Source: Cyclaneusma minus (taxonomy: Eukaryota; Ascomycota; Leotiomycetes; Marthamycetales; Marthamycetaceae). Taken from it: a stretch of 64,000 bases of DNA. The translations under genes and the position numbers were made by a program. Below, piece after piece: positions 33,640-45,908 of this stretch. The stretch is from positions 558,001 through 622,000 of the forward strand of contig JAKZHN010000020.1 in the NCBI GenBank assembly GCA_037179335.1, read 5' to 3'. Each line of letters begins with the position of its first letter. The first letter of the stretch is position 1. Under the pieces are notes generated by a model, which made no database searches, was not told where the DNA came from, and saw only the letters and a list, made by a program, of their open reading frames with translations.

Positions 33640-36480
33640 CGATTACTCTACTCGCATTGTCTGACGCTTTGCTCTGGGCTCTGGAGCTGTGGACAATTCA
33701 TAGCTTAGTTTCGCCGAGGGGAGTTCGGATGCCGTAATGCTTGCTGTCAAGTCATCCTCAATTCTGTTTGTGGAAAAAGAAAATTTTTGGCCGTCCAGTT
33801 GGTGCTTAAGTGGTTTTCTTTTAAGAGGTCCTCGCTTAATGGGACAGCAGGAGGCGAGAGGCGAGGAGAATGTTTGTCTGCCGCTTGGCACAAACTTTTG
33901 GATGGACGGGGTGAAGCTGGCATGGGGTCGGGTGAAGGTCAGGGATGCCTAGCCGATTATTAGACCCCCTACAGACAAACCTAAACATGTTCACTTAGCC
34001 CTTTACCATTCTCATAGTTTCTGTGTTTGCGGCTTGCCTATGTACCCAACTGCCACCCTACAAAGCAGCCCGTCAGTCGGTCGCATTAACCTCCATCCAG
34101 GGAAATCAGAGCAGGCACCGACCAGCCACCAGCAGCGAGCCCTTCAAGATGCTCGCAAAACCAGTGCTTCTTCCTCGCCCACTCGCCTTCATCTATGCGG
34201 TATGGGCCGTTCGCGGCTTTGCTTTTGCCATCTCGTTTCAGTTATTTGAGCACTTGGGGAGGAAAAGAGAACAAGGTTGGGTCGTCCAATACTGCCTAAG
34301 TATCTAGCTTTCTGAGACCCTGCTTCTTGCCGTCCTATCTCGCCTCTGTCAAGCGAGGGAGTCGCTTGATGGCCAAGTTGCTGCTTCAAGCGTTTTGCAA
34401 GAGTGAAGGAAGTGTTGAGGTTGTACTGTATTAAATCTGAACGAATCAAATTGAGAACGGTCTTGTAGGACGTGAGAGGCAATAACGAGCGACAGCTTTT
34501 TGGACACTGACAGCTCTGAGCTCCAGCATTATTTGGTTTTTTTTTGTCAGTTATACAGGTTATTGATAGCGGAGTCCAGCAGGAGCAGTACCGTTAATCC
34601 ACGAGCAGACCGACCTCATACTGGAGCAGAAAAGGCATGCTTTGTCCTCTGTAAGTAGGAGCAGGAGCAGCAACAGACACCAGTCAGCCGCCGGTAGCAG
34701 GGCCCCCATGGCCTGGTAAATAGAAAAGAGAACAAGGTTGGATCGTCCGATAATGCTTAAGTATTTTTTTCTTCTGGGACCTCGCCTCTTGCCATCCCAT
34801 CCCGTCCCTGCTAAGCGAGCGAGGGTGTTGTTTGTTTGCCGAATCGCCGCTTCAAGCTTTCCAGTGAGAGCTAAGAAAAGGGGTGAAATAAGAGAAGGTT
34901 GGGTGAGGCTGAGGGATAAGGTAACATTTAGTGTCAAGAAGTAGATGCAAGAACCACGGAAAGAAACCATAGAAAACACTTCACCTAAGAAAATAGATCC
35001 AATCAGCCATTTACTGGTTTGCCGGAATTGTTGGGGTAATACCTGAGGCCCTACCATCTAGTTACCTATCGCACTAGTGAGTGGCCTGCTCACCGTGACC
35101 TATCGCAACCCACGGAAGCAGAGCCACCACACCCTCATCATGAGTGTTTGTACGAACGTTGACTTTGCCTTCGTGAGCAGGAGCAGCAGCAGGCAGCAGC
35201 AACAGCAACCCATCCAGGAAGCCTTGTAGACGATGTGGCGATTGTGCTCGGTATAGGCGATGATAGCAATGCCTAGAGTAGCAACGTATCGGTTTGGAGC
35301 CTTCCGCGTCGTGTCTGGGAGACTGGGAAACGGAACTAGGGCGTCACGTTGAAATCCAAGTAGACCTCGTGCAGCTTCTCGTGAGGTGTCATCCAGTGGC
35401 TTGGGAGGAAGAAGGAGCAGGTTTGACTGTTTGCTAGGTGATTAAGTACCTAGTCTTTTTTGGAGACCTCGCTTAATAAAGCGGGACGGGACGGGGCAGT
35501 ACGAAGGGGAGATAGGCGGGGAACTTATTCGCAGGTGTGGGTGGCGGAAGGGGTGAAGCAGGAGAAGGGCAGGCGAGGCTGAGGGAAACTAGGAATAGTA
35601 TCAAGAATTAGACGCTCAAACCACTCTAAGAAGCCAAAGAATCAAGGAACATATTAGACTTAGCCCTTGACTGGTTATGTCTGGATGTATGCGCCCAACT
35701 GTCTGTCTGCCATTCCGAAAGGCGGTCGTCTAGTGACGGCGACTCACGGAAGCAGAGTCTACACCGTACAAGCACATGTGGTGGCTCTGCCTCCACGAGC
35801 AGCAGCAGGGGCAGCGACACATCAAAAAGTCTTGCAGACGAAGTGGTTTGGGAGAAAGAAAGAGAGATAGATTTGACCGTCTGAGGGGTGCTCAAGTATT
35901 TTTCCAGAGACTTCGGTTAGAGCGACAGGACATCATGGGATGGAGGCGGGACAGAGGTGGGACGGAGGCGGGACGGCTCGAACTGTTTGCTAGTGCAGGT
36001 GGCGAAAGGGGTGAAGCTGAGAGCCTGAGGACGGGAGGTTGAGGGATACCTAGGCATCTAGTGTAAAGAACCAGACACTGAAAGAAATCTAACTCCAAAA
36101 ACCAAGGAATCAAGAAAGACATTGTACTTGGCTCTTAATGGTTCCGAATGTCTGGGTTCGTCCAACCATCTACTACCGCATCCTACGGAGGCGCCGTAAG
36201 TTTATACAGTGCTTGTAGTATAGCGTAGACTCTGCCTTCACGAGCAGCAGCAGGGGCAGCGACCCATCAAAAAGTCTTGCAGACGAAGTAGTTTGGGAGA
36301 AAGAGAGAGAGAGAGAGGTTTGACCGTCCGATGGGTGCTTAAGTAGTTCTCGGAGACCTGGAGACCTCGCTTGATGGCACGGCACGGGACGGAGGCGGGG
36401 TAGGCGGAGGAATTGTTTGCTGGTGCGGGTGGCGGAAGGGGTGAAGCTGGGGGGTATCGGGTCTTTATTCCATGGTGTGT
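33640..36480. repeat. Diverged tandem array of a ~450-bp unit, about 6 copies
   Basis: Related landmarks recur: a GTCC..GTGCTTAAGTA-like core near 33791, 34281, 34744, 35421, 35871 and 36319, giving spacings of about 490, 463, 677, 450 and 448 bp. Each is followed by a GGACCTCGCTTAAT-like stretch and a GGGGTGAAGC-like stretch. The last two units share near-identical blocks such as CATCAAAAAGTCTTGCAGAC. No copy keeps a shared open frame, so this looks like non-coding satellite-type DNA. Confidence 0.7.
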
Positions 36481-36881
36481 GGCAGGAATGCTGGAAAAGC
36501 AAAGATGGGACCTGTATATCATGAGAAGCGAACCTCGCGTTTCCATAGAGATCAACATGGAAAACAGCAATCAGGAACTATCGTTTAATGTTTCTTTTTT
36601 CCCATCTGTGGGTAAGAACCGGTGTCTGTACCGATGATGTGAGCAAACGGCTGCTATATAGCTCTACCGCTGCGATATCTAGTAAATGGGTATAAAGTAT
36701 ATACAGTGCGAAAAGATCATATACAGCGAGCGCCCGCCGTCCAAAAACTTGCCATGGCCCATCCGTCCAAGTCTAAATACTAAAAGTCCCCTAGTCCTCA
36801 GTTCCAATCCATCCATGCGCTAGAAGTACCTTCCAAAAATCCTCGAAAAAATATTCGACAGTAACGTGACGAAGTATCACT
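36481..36881. other. Intergenic 3' flank of GH5 gene
   Basis: Nothing recognised. Confidence 0.4.
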
Positions 36882-38717
36882 TTAGTAAGAAGAGCACTGC
36901 GAAGGATACTTCCTACTCGTAACCGGGTTCGGAATAGCACCATTTCCTATGCCATTCAGGAAACCCCAGCCACCGGGTCCCTTTGCTGACCATAAGAAAT
37001 AACCCGAGCTGCTCGCTTCGAATGTGTCCAGCTGCGCCTCTACAAACTTTCGCACTTGCTCGATCATCGCATCGTTCCAAGTGCTGAAATCCGCGCTCTG
37101 GCACTGACAGCCCTCGACGGAGCAACTAGTTCCATTTGTCGTGCTTCCATCTGGGTAGACGCAGATATTCGTCGCGGCGCTCCATTCGCCGACGTAGGAA
37201 GGCATGAGTGCGTTGGGGCCGGCTAGGTCGTTGGACCAGGCGCATGCAGCGGCGATGTGCTGTTCTTGGTTCATGGCGTTGTCGGTGTCGGTGTAGAGCT
37301 GGTACATGTGGGTGTCGATGCCAAAGGTTCGGTCGCCGCTGGGATCCAGGGTTTGTGCTGTAGTTGTCCATGTTGAAGGACCCATGAATGCGTCGTGCAT
37401 GATGATGACGAGGTTGGGGTTGGTGGCGACGGCTTTTACGGCTGAGTATGCTTCGGCGGCCCAGGATTGCGTGATGGCCAGCTGGTTGTTACCCCATGAC
37501 TATAGACACGAAAGTTAGCAAAAATTGGTAATAAAGGGGGGGATATGTGGAGATTAAAAGGGGGGATGTGAATGGAAAGGGGGAATACGCACGATGGGTT
37601 CATTTGCCATCTCCAAACCAACTACCACGTCTGCAAACTCGGCGGCGCCGTATTTCTGCGCCATGGTGATGAGGACTGCTGTCGAACGGTTGAGATTCTC
37701 TTCGGCTTGCCAGGCTACTTCGCCAGCATGACCGGAGTTGTCAAATCCGTTTTGGGAGCCTGGAGAACCGTGGCAGTCGACCCACACTTTCATGTTGTAC
37801 TTTCGCGCCCATCCGATGGCTTGCTCCAGGTAGGCGTCGGCTCCCTGGATATAGGGGGTATCGGCGTTGTCGTAAGCCCAGTAACCAATTGGGATTCGGA
37901 GAGCATTGATACCCGTGGCGGCGATAGTTGCGATGTCAGATTCGGTAAAGAACGTGGACCAGTGGTTTTCGAGAGCAGCGGCGGCTCCATCAATCTCGGA
38001 GAAGGTCCATTCATCGGTTGCGTTGGCAAAGGCTCCGCTGAAGAGATCGGAGTCCATCCATTGTTCGAGGACGAGCCAGCCTCCAAGGTTGACTCCTCGT
38101 AAGAAGGAGTCGGTTGAGGAGTTGGAGGTTGCGGAGGGCGAGGCGGAGGATGCAACAGAGCTGGTGCTTGATGGCTGGACAGTCGTTGAGGGAACGGCTG
38201 TCGAAGAGTAGCTTGTGACCAGACTGCTCTCGGATGATGACGCTGAGGAGCTAGTCACTGACGACAAAGTTGTTGGGGTCGGGGCTGGTGTGGAAGAGAC
38301 CCAGGTGTATATCGTGCTAGTCTGGTTCGCGGTACCAAGGGTGCCTAGCAAAAGTGATCCCGTATGTTTGAGGTGGTAACCAGTCGATCCATGATGTATC
38401 GTGTGATTGAGATGCTTATGAAGGTGAGAGAAAGTGCCCGTGACATACGCCGTGTTGTGACTGCTTGCACTGCCGGCGCCAGAGAAGTAGAGTCCCCGAC
38501 CGGCTGAGGCCGTGGTTTGTGGGACATCCTCAAGGAAGACCGTTGTCTCGACAGTGACAATATCGGTAACCACGTCAACCACCTCTTGAGTAGCAACGGG
38601 TGAAGGCGTTATTGACGTGATTGTAGCATCCCCTTGGTAGCCTTGGGGGAGAGCTGCTGTCAAGTGTGAGAAGAGGGAGATTGCCATCAAGGCAGCAGAG
38701 GTTGATTGGGACCACAT
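36882..38717 (-). CDS. Secreted GH5 glucan 1,3-beta-glucosidase (Exg-like)
   Basis: Exons 38717-37593 and 37499-36882 give 580 residues. The 93-nt intron joins EMANEPI-SWGNNQL. After a signal peptide of about 22 residues comes an N-terminal extension of some 190 residues, rich in His at first (HLHKHLNHTIHHG) and then in Ser/Thr, which would act as a glycosylated linker. The catalytic domain starts at FLRGVNLGGWLVLEQWM. The acid/base Glu373 is in the NEP motif and the nucleophile Glu480 is in VGEWSAAT; conserved DCHGSPGSQNG lies before them. It should cut glucose units from beta-1,3-glucan at the cell surface. The ending RKYPSQCSSY matches the usual conserved end of this family. The long Ser/Thr linker sets it apart from basic yeast Exg1. 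Confidence 0.94.
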
Positions 38718-41262
38718 TCTGAAAGAAGGAATCGCTTGTAGTCTGAGAGGAGAATGCGGTACCGAGGGGAAAGTTGGGACCCGTCAAGATCCAAAGAATG
38801 CTTCCAAAGGTTGGGTATATGGAAGCAATTGCTGAAACTCGAAATGGGTGTAATGTCAGAATCGATCTGGCTTGACGGTGCTACCGTGTGAAAGAAGAGA
38901 GGCTCTGCCTTTTTCTAAAGCAAGGAGTGTCCGATTGAGGTCCGGATATCGTCGAGTCCAAGACCAGAGTTATTCCTGGGCTCGGTGACCAGCCAGGGCC
39001 AAGTATGGACAAAGGCTTCACAAAGAGCCACTGTAAAGAATGTCGTCGTCGTTTGTCCCAGGCAAACCGCACCAAGCACTAGGCCGAGTGTGGCAGAGTC
39101 CAGAATCCGTAAGACCTTTGCTCACAGTAACACAAGCTTTCGCAGTACTTGTATTCGCAAGAGCGAACGGCGAGAGATAGGCCCGATTGTCGTACTTGGA
39201 GGTTGGAGTCCACCGTTGCGAGGGGCTGGGCAAAGGAATGTAGACGGAAGCGTGAGACGGCGACTGGGGGAAAGAATGGACGCAAGCCACAGAAAAGGCT
39301 TGGAAAGACTGAGAGAGTGAAAAATAGGAAAGAAGTCGAAAAGAATCAAGTTCAGATGGCATACGATATCAAGGAGTCGAGGAAAGAGGATTCCACTTGG
39401 ACGCAGGTCTCAGGGCAGCCATGCAGCATCACATTCACCGGCTGTTTGGGCCAGTTAGAAACTTTCAGCCCCATATTTGCGCTGGTGTTTCCTCCCAATT
39501 GTGGCGATTCTCAATCTTGGTGAAACAGGAATCGCCGGTGGTGGGGATGAAGCAAAACTGAGGGAAGGGGCAGCTCGCCTGTGATTGGCCGACGGGAGCC
39601 TGCGGTCTGTGCGCCCGTACGGCGATCTTAGTATCGCTTGGCTTGATGTTCAGGTCCGATTCGCAGATCACGACCACATCACCAAGACCGGCACTCGCTT
39701 TCGAAACATGAGCAAACAGCCAGCCTATGAAAGGACCCCGAGACACTGAGCCTACCCATTGAATTACGAGAAAGGCCCAGCTCTCGGCTTATCAGTGGAT
39801 TCGAGATGAAAAAGAACGTTCAATCAAGCAATTCTCACCATGCGAGCTACCATCACGTCGCGTGCTCGCAGATTCTCTCATTCCTCTGTGCGCATATCAC
39901 CAATCCGCTTCTCGGCAACCGAGACCGAGACGATGGCTATGCTATGCTCTCTTATCGTCCTCTGTGCGCAAAACACCATCCAAAATCCTGTTGGTGGCAA
40001 CTGACACCGACTTTGGACGACGGCAATGCTCCTAGCATCTTGTCATAAGCATCCAAGCTGGATCGAAAGGCACGCGACAATTCCGAAAACCCCTCGACGC
40101 ACTCACACAGCTCCCCAGCAATCGGAAAGAGAGCCTTGCCGTCATCAGTAAGTTGTCGATTTTTAACAGGTCCCCAAAAGACAACTTGGTTGCGACCAAA
40201 GGGGGCTCACTTGCGCCATTAGGAGTTCCATACATGCTCCTCGGGATCCCTCGTGGCTGCGCGAATCATTCCAGGACCATGGCTTGCGCCCCAGATAGAC
40301 GTCACCTCAAACCCCCACACTTCTCAAAAGCAAAGTCGAACGGCCGTTGAATCTGTACGACGGAGCTTGAGCCCAGAAGCTATGCGAGATTCGAGACTAA
40401 GACAGCAAGCCATCATCCCCAGAGTCGCTGAGTGAGGCGCTGCATCACATTCCTGCTTGGACCTCAATCGAATGATGTGCGACTTGCTGCGCCTCTGGGT
40501 ATCGAAGGGAGACCGACGTCTTCCTCTCGATTCGAAGGCAAAGTGCTTGGCGGGCTTGCAATCCTCTGCTTTCACTCTTTCGCTCGAACTCAAGCATCCG
40601 TGGCTTTTGCCTCTTGACCAGGAAGTGCTGCTCGACATCTCATCTGTATTTTACCAGGACTCGACCAACAGCTGTGCGTCTCGGTCATATCTCAGGTCCA
40701 AGCAATATCTCGCGTCCTAAAGTCATTTCTTGCGTCCAACAAGTATAGACAGCCTTGCAAGGTGCAAGGTATGCGAGAACCCCAAGCTTTATCGGCCAGC
40801 GACTGTGAATAGATGCATTCGGCTGAGCTATGGCCGTTCGATTTCAGGAAAAGGTTTGGGCGGCTAATCACAGAGTCATCATAGAATCACTTGCAGGTCG
40901 CAAAGACGCCACCAAACCTCCTTTCCTTGCTGTCTTCACTATTTACATCTACGAACGACGGCTCGGTGGTGCACAAGGGGTCATGGTCCTTAAGGTGTCT
41001 GTTCTATCCATCAAGTTCTACTTCTCGCCCTTGATCGGCCGGAACTTCGAGATACTCCATTCCAAACCAAAAGGATGGACTACTCCTAGCCGGCGATGAT
41101 TTGCGTCTGAACTATTTCGAAGGCGAGTTAAGAGCTTCAAGGGAAGCCAGGGCGCGAAAATCTCCTTATATACCTATATAATTGCTTATTATGCTTGAAA
41201 AAGCGTACTTGAAAACTCAACTATCAAACATCCCTCGATCTTCTATCACTTGATCCAAGATA
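38718..41262. other. Intergenic, 2.5 kb without a supported gene
   Basis: Short frames on both strands show no motifs or consistent splicing. The left edge carries the GH5 promoter and the right edge the promoter of the secreted protein at 41263. Confidence 0.45.
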
Positions 41263-42417
41263 ATGAAAATGGTACCAGGCATCATCTTTACAGTGCTGGC
41301 TTTTGTGGGCAACGGTGTAGCCGCTTCTCTTCCTTACACCAGACAATCACAAAACTACTGGTCTCTGGAATCCTTCGTGCGCACATGCAACGATACCGCC
41401 AACGCCTGTTTCTACTCCTTCACCATCAACGAGCCCAACACACGATCTAGCAACTGTTCATACACGATTGAAGGCACCCCAGCCACCTCAGCCCGAGTCA
41501 TCGATTATGATCAGGTTCAGTGTATCGAGACTGAGTCCAGCGGTTTCAGCATCAACCAAGGCTGGTCTCCAACGACAAATAGCATGACACTCGTTGTCAC
41601 GGAGTGAGTCTTCTCCATCACTTGGATATTCCCCAATCACTTGGATTCTCTTCAATCACTTAGATGTTTCCCAACCACTTCGATTTATTGTCAACGAATC
41701 TATGCTGACGCGTTATCTACCAGCACGACACTCGATGAATGTGCCTATTTTGGCTATACAGCCGCTCAAATGATAGACGGAAAAGTCATCAGACCAGACC
41801 GACTTGAGCCATCCATGACAGTAGGCCAGTGGAAAAAGAGGCAGATTGCGATAGATGGCCATGGCTGGTGGGTGAAGGATTTCAGTCGAAGTATGCTTCT
41901 CCATTTCTCCTCTTTGAGAAAAATTGAGATTGTTTCCCTCATTCCATCTAGAGTTCCTTCTGTCTGGTCTACTAGACTGCTGACCAGAAACACACTGTTC
42001 CAGAAATTCGTCGTCATGTTCTTATAACTTCTCTCTAACAGATGGAACGCCAAACATGGATCATTCTTGCAGATATACCGACTACGGCGGCAAGGACATG
42101 CTAGCGTCAACTCATAGTTTTTATGCTGTGAGCTGCGGGGCCGAAGCGAATTATACGATGTCGTGGGGGTATAATGCAGTGTATGACTCTGCTGTCATGA
42201 CTGTCGTCGAGTAAGTGGACTGCTTATCTGCCAGACGTTTGGGGCGCAAGTACTAACAAGACGGTACGCAAAAAGTGTTGTAGCACAGCGAGATGCGTTC
42301 TTTGGCTTCAACAAGGTCAATGGACCTAGAGTTCCAGGGGTCAGTGAGGTCGAGGGCCAAAACATGCATTTGTGGGCTTCAACGGGGCCCATGGTCGTCC
42401 ATGATATCACTTCTTAA
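41263..42417 (+). CDS. Secreted protein of unknown function, 272 residues
   Basis: Exons 41263-41603, 41724-41890, 42042-42210 and 42276-42417 join in frame to 272 residues. The third intron has a perfect TACTAAC branch site. The signal peptide reads MKMVPGIIFTVLAFVGNGVAA. The mature part has paired Cys residues (TCNDTANACFY, SNCSYTI, VQCIE, DECAYF, HSCRY, VSCGAEA), suggesting disulphides, and several Asn-x-Ser/Thr sites. A similar N-terminal layout is frequent in secreted mould proteins sometimes called effector-like, but I recognise no named domain. Intron 1 (41604-41723) is built largely of the degenerate 18-nt repeat seen elsewhere in the window. Confidence 0.8.
41604..41723 (+). repeat. 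Intron with about 4-5 degenerate 18-19-nt repeats
   Basis: Units ATTCCCCAATCACTTGGAT, TCTCTTCAATCACTTAGAT and GTTTCCCAACCACTTCGAT stand head to tail inside a 120-nt intron. They share length and core with the GH55 intron array. Confidence 0.75.
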
Positions 42418-43564
42418 GGCTTTGCTTGACTCCAGGCATCTCGGTCAGTTTACTCAGCTATAGTTTTGAAACGGCTCTTGGGATTTGTCGATTGCGCGTC
42501 GATGCGTCCTCGAGACAATGTCTTTGCTTTTTGCACTGGAAAGACAACGATTGCATTTTGTGGCAGGTCTGCCGAGCATCACGTTGAAAATACGATAGCA
42601 ACTTTTCCCAGTCAGCCTTCTCGATATTGCCTCGTGGTCGTGAGTGCATCCCCATTAACCTGAGACAGTGTGGCAATTATGGAGTGATGTAATGATGGGA
42701 CCAGGCCCGGTGAGTCGGACGTGGGGTGCTGACAGCTGAACTGACAATTGGCCTGAAAGCAACTACAATCAACCTGCATCTCAGGGTAAACGGCAGTCTC
42801 AATGTCACGTGGCTGCTATATCTCCTTATCCCGTGACGTTACACTCACGCCATGCTCTCAACTTTATTCGGACACAAGTCAGTAGATGCCGTCTTTGCCG
42901 TCCACTCGAGTCCTCAAGCTTTTCCAACGGTCAACCGTTCAGCATTACACCCGTGTGATTCAGCCGCAATGGCCTTGGCAAGCCCCAAGGAGCCTTACCC
43001 CTGATCGAATCGATTGAGGATAAAACGATAAGCCTCAAAATACCATCTGGACTCGGCGAAATAGGCCATCGACTTCCAGGGACCTTCGCTAACCCCGGGG
43101 TACCCCAAGTACCGCAATCGGTGGAGCGCACTGGCCCGTTTCGGACCTCTTGACTATCCACGTTTAGCCACGTCTAGACGGAATATCCTCACAATCCCGT
43201 CAGACTTTTTCTATCTCAGCAAAAAACATGGCATGGCAGAAGTCCAGACTGCGGAGCCCGGACCGAATTCAGAGAGTAACGCATATCTCATTTCCACGGT
43301 GTGACAATGCTCTTTTCCTACGGGTAGCTACTCGGTACATGTACCATCTAGTAGTGCTAAGCGCTGTACAACTTGTCTTATATGTTGGTGATATCTTGGT
43401 TGTTCACTCACCACTCATTCACTCGCTCATTCTTTCATTCTTTCGTTCGTACATTCACTCGCTCCCACACTCACTCATTCATTCATTTATTCAATTCTCT
43501 TTTCTTCAACTCACCAAGTCATTCTTTTTTGCTTTCGAATTCGTCACGCTGGAAGCCGCAGAGT
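42418..43564. other. Intergenic; carboxylesterase promoter at right
   Basis: No supported gene. It contains TACATGTA at 43336-43343, 222 bp before the esterase ATG, and a run of imperfect CACTCATTC repeats at about 43405-43500 in the likely leader. Confidence 0.5.
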
Positions 43565-45721
43565 ATGCGGTTGTATTCTTTGATATTGCTGGGAGTTGCT
43601 GGGTTTCAGTATACCGTTGAAGCTATTCCCCATGCCCATTCCCAACATCACCACCATCACCACCCCACTCCCCTCGATGACCTTCCTCCCTATCCCACGC
43701 CACGTGGTGTCAAGGAAGTCAGGCAGGAGCGGGTGGTAAGTAACCCCACAGTCACCATCAATGATGGGGTTGTTGTTGGAACAGCGACGGCGTGCATCTC
43801 TACAGGCATCTCTGCAACAGCCACAACCACGGTCTATAATTACCTGGGAATTCCATACGCAGCAGTGCCTACTGGTTCTAACAGATTCATGCCGCCTGCC
43901 GCTGCGACGCCATGGAGCGAACCCTTACAGGCACATACCTGGCCTTCAGCCTGTTTACAGCAATTCGTTTGTGAGTATATACAGGAAGCATCGTCATTGT
44001 CTTTTACTCATATTATACAGACCCTTCATCAGCAGCCGCGTTCTCCGAGAAAGTCTACAACAATCCTGGAAATGCTCCTCCTCAAGAGAGCGAAGACTGT
44101 CTCTACCTGAACATATATGCGCCTGCTACTTGCAATGAAACGACGAGGATGACGACTACTGGGCTGAAGCCGGTCATGTTCTGGACATATGGAGTATTTA
44201 TCACCGTGGCATCTTCGAGACCTGACTAACCTGCTGAAGGGTGACCTCCAATTCGGTAGCTCGTCGCTACAATTCTACAACGGTTCATCTTTTGCAGGAT
44301 TCCAGGACGTCGTAGTTGTGACTTCCAATTTTAGGTGAGCATGGACTCTGGAATTCCGAGATTCTATCAGCTAATTTCCGAGTAGAACGAATATATTTGG
44401 CCTCCCGGGTGCTGAAGAGATCCCAACGGACAAGCAGAATGCCGGTCTGCTTGATCAAAGACTCGCTCTTCAGTGGGTGCAGGACAATATCGCTGCATTT
44501 GGCGGCGATCCAGCCAAAGTCACCATTTTTGGCGAGTCGAGCGGTGGCGATAACATAAAACGTAAGTCCTCTCTCTTTCTCCCTGTCTTATTTCTTTCGG
44601 TGGTTTCATCTAGCTCTTATTAGTCCTGAACCGAAGGTCCATATTGTTGGAGAACACACTGAGTCACGTGGGAAGCATTTGATGGGGACGGGGATGGGGT
44701 TCCTATCATCAGCGTGGATGGAAGCCCATACCCTGCTCAGGAAATTTGCTTAACGCATCAGGTATCATCCAAATTCTCATATCAGAACCCCCTAACTGAA
44801 CTTTACTACTATACAGAACTAATGGCACTCCCACCATCCCCCCTCCCCTTTCGCGCCGCCATCATGGAATCGCAGGGCCAAGAAACCTCATACGGCGCCA
44901 TAGCGCCCAAGCCCTGGGATCTCGTCGTCGCAAAATTCAACTGCTCCAACGCCACCTCCGCCCTCTCATGCATGCAAGCCGTCGACGCCAAGGAGCTGGT
45001 CACCTACATCTCCACGCAGTCCATCACCTTCGAACCCATTCACAACAACCTCACCTGGACCTACGACATCCGCCCCATGCTCTTCTCCAAACAATTCGCC
45101 GACGTACCCTTCATGATCGGCAGCAACAGCGACGAAGCCCGCGTCATCATCGCCGGCCTACTCGAATCCATCCCCAACATGACAATCGCATCCGGGCTCA
45201 ACCGCATGCTTCCCAACAACAGCACATGCCAGCAAGAAGTACGCGACTTACACGCAGACCTCCTCAACGACACATATCTCTTTCTCTCGCAAGTCCTCAC
45301 CGACCTCGGCTTCACATGTTCCGTATCCCTACTATCCGACTACGCCTCCCAACTCGGCTATTCGGTCTGGCGCTACTACTATTCCGCCTCATACCCAGAT
45401 GAGGGTTTTTGGCCTGAACAGGGCGCTTATCATGCAGCGGAGATTCCGCAGGTCTGGGGGACTTATGAGAGTCTGGATAGTGTGGCGGCGCCGACGGACA
45501 GCCAGAGGGAGTTGAGTAGGTACATGCAGACTACTTGGGCGGATTTCGCGAAGAATCCGACGAATGGGCCGGGGTGGCCGAAAGTTGGGAGTGTGGATTT
45601 GAAGACGTTGGGCGTGTTGGGGGGGAGTAAGAAGCCGGGGGGCGTGGAGGTGGTTGATAAGTGGGATGTGGATTATGTTTGTCCGAAGTATGCGGCGTTT
45701 ACTCTTACTGAGCCGCTTTAG
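43565..45721 (+). CDS. Secreted type-B carboxylesterase/lipase
   Basis: Exons 43565-43970, 44021-44193, 44240-44334, 44386-44561 and 44817-45721 join in frame to 584 residues. After a signal peptide of about 20 residues there is a His tract (AHSQHHHHHHPTP). Family marks follow in order: TTTVYNYLGIPYAAVPTG, the EDCLYLNIYAP motif, an oxyanion-hole WTYGGDLQFG where HGG is more usual, the nucleophile Ser276 in GESSGG, a GSNSDEA acid segment and the His in AYHAAEIPQVWG. The triad therefore appears complete. It should hydrolyse esters outside the cell; the substrate is unknown. The fourth intron, 255 nt, is much longer than the rest. A translation starting within it, before LMALPPSPLPF, is intron-derived. 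Confidence 0.92.
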
Positions 45722-45908
45722 ATGGAGGGCGTGATAAACGGGTGACTGATTTTCGGTAGAGTTTGCGAATTGCAATTTATAGGGCTCGTCTGGTTTTGCA
45801 GACACTGGGAGACTTGTATATCACGATGGTATCTCACACTATTTACGCTTCCCTGTGCACCAGAACCCTGTGTTCAGACGACAACATTCTCCTCATCCCA
45901 ACACTTTC

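Noticed and set aside
39018..39362. Overlapping short frames in several phases
   Set aside because: They contradict each other and none shows a domain or intron evidence.
43405..43500. CACTCATTC-like repeats as a transposon end
   Set aside because: Imperfect simple repeats in the likely leader of the esterase gene, without inverted ends or target duplications.
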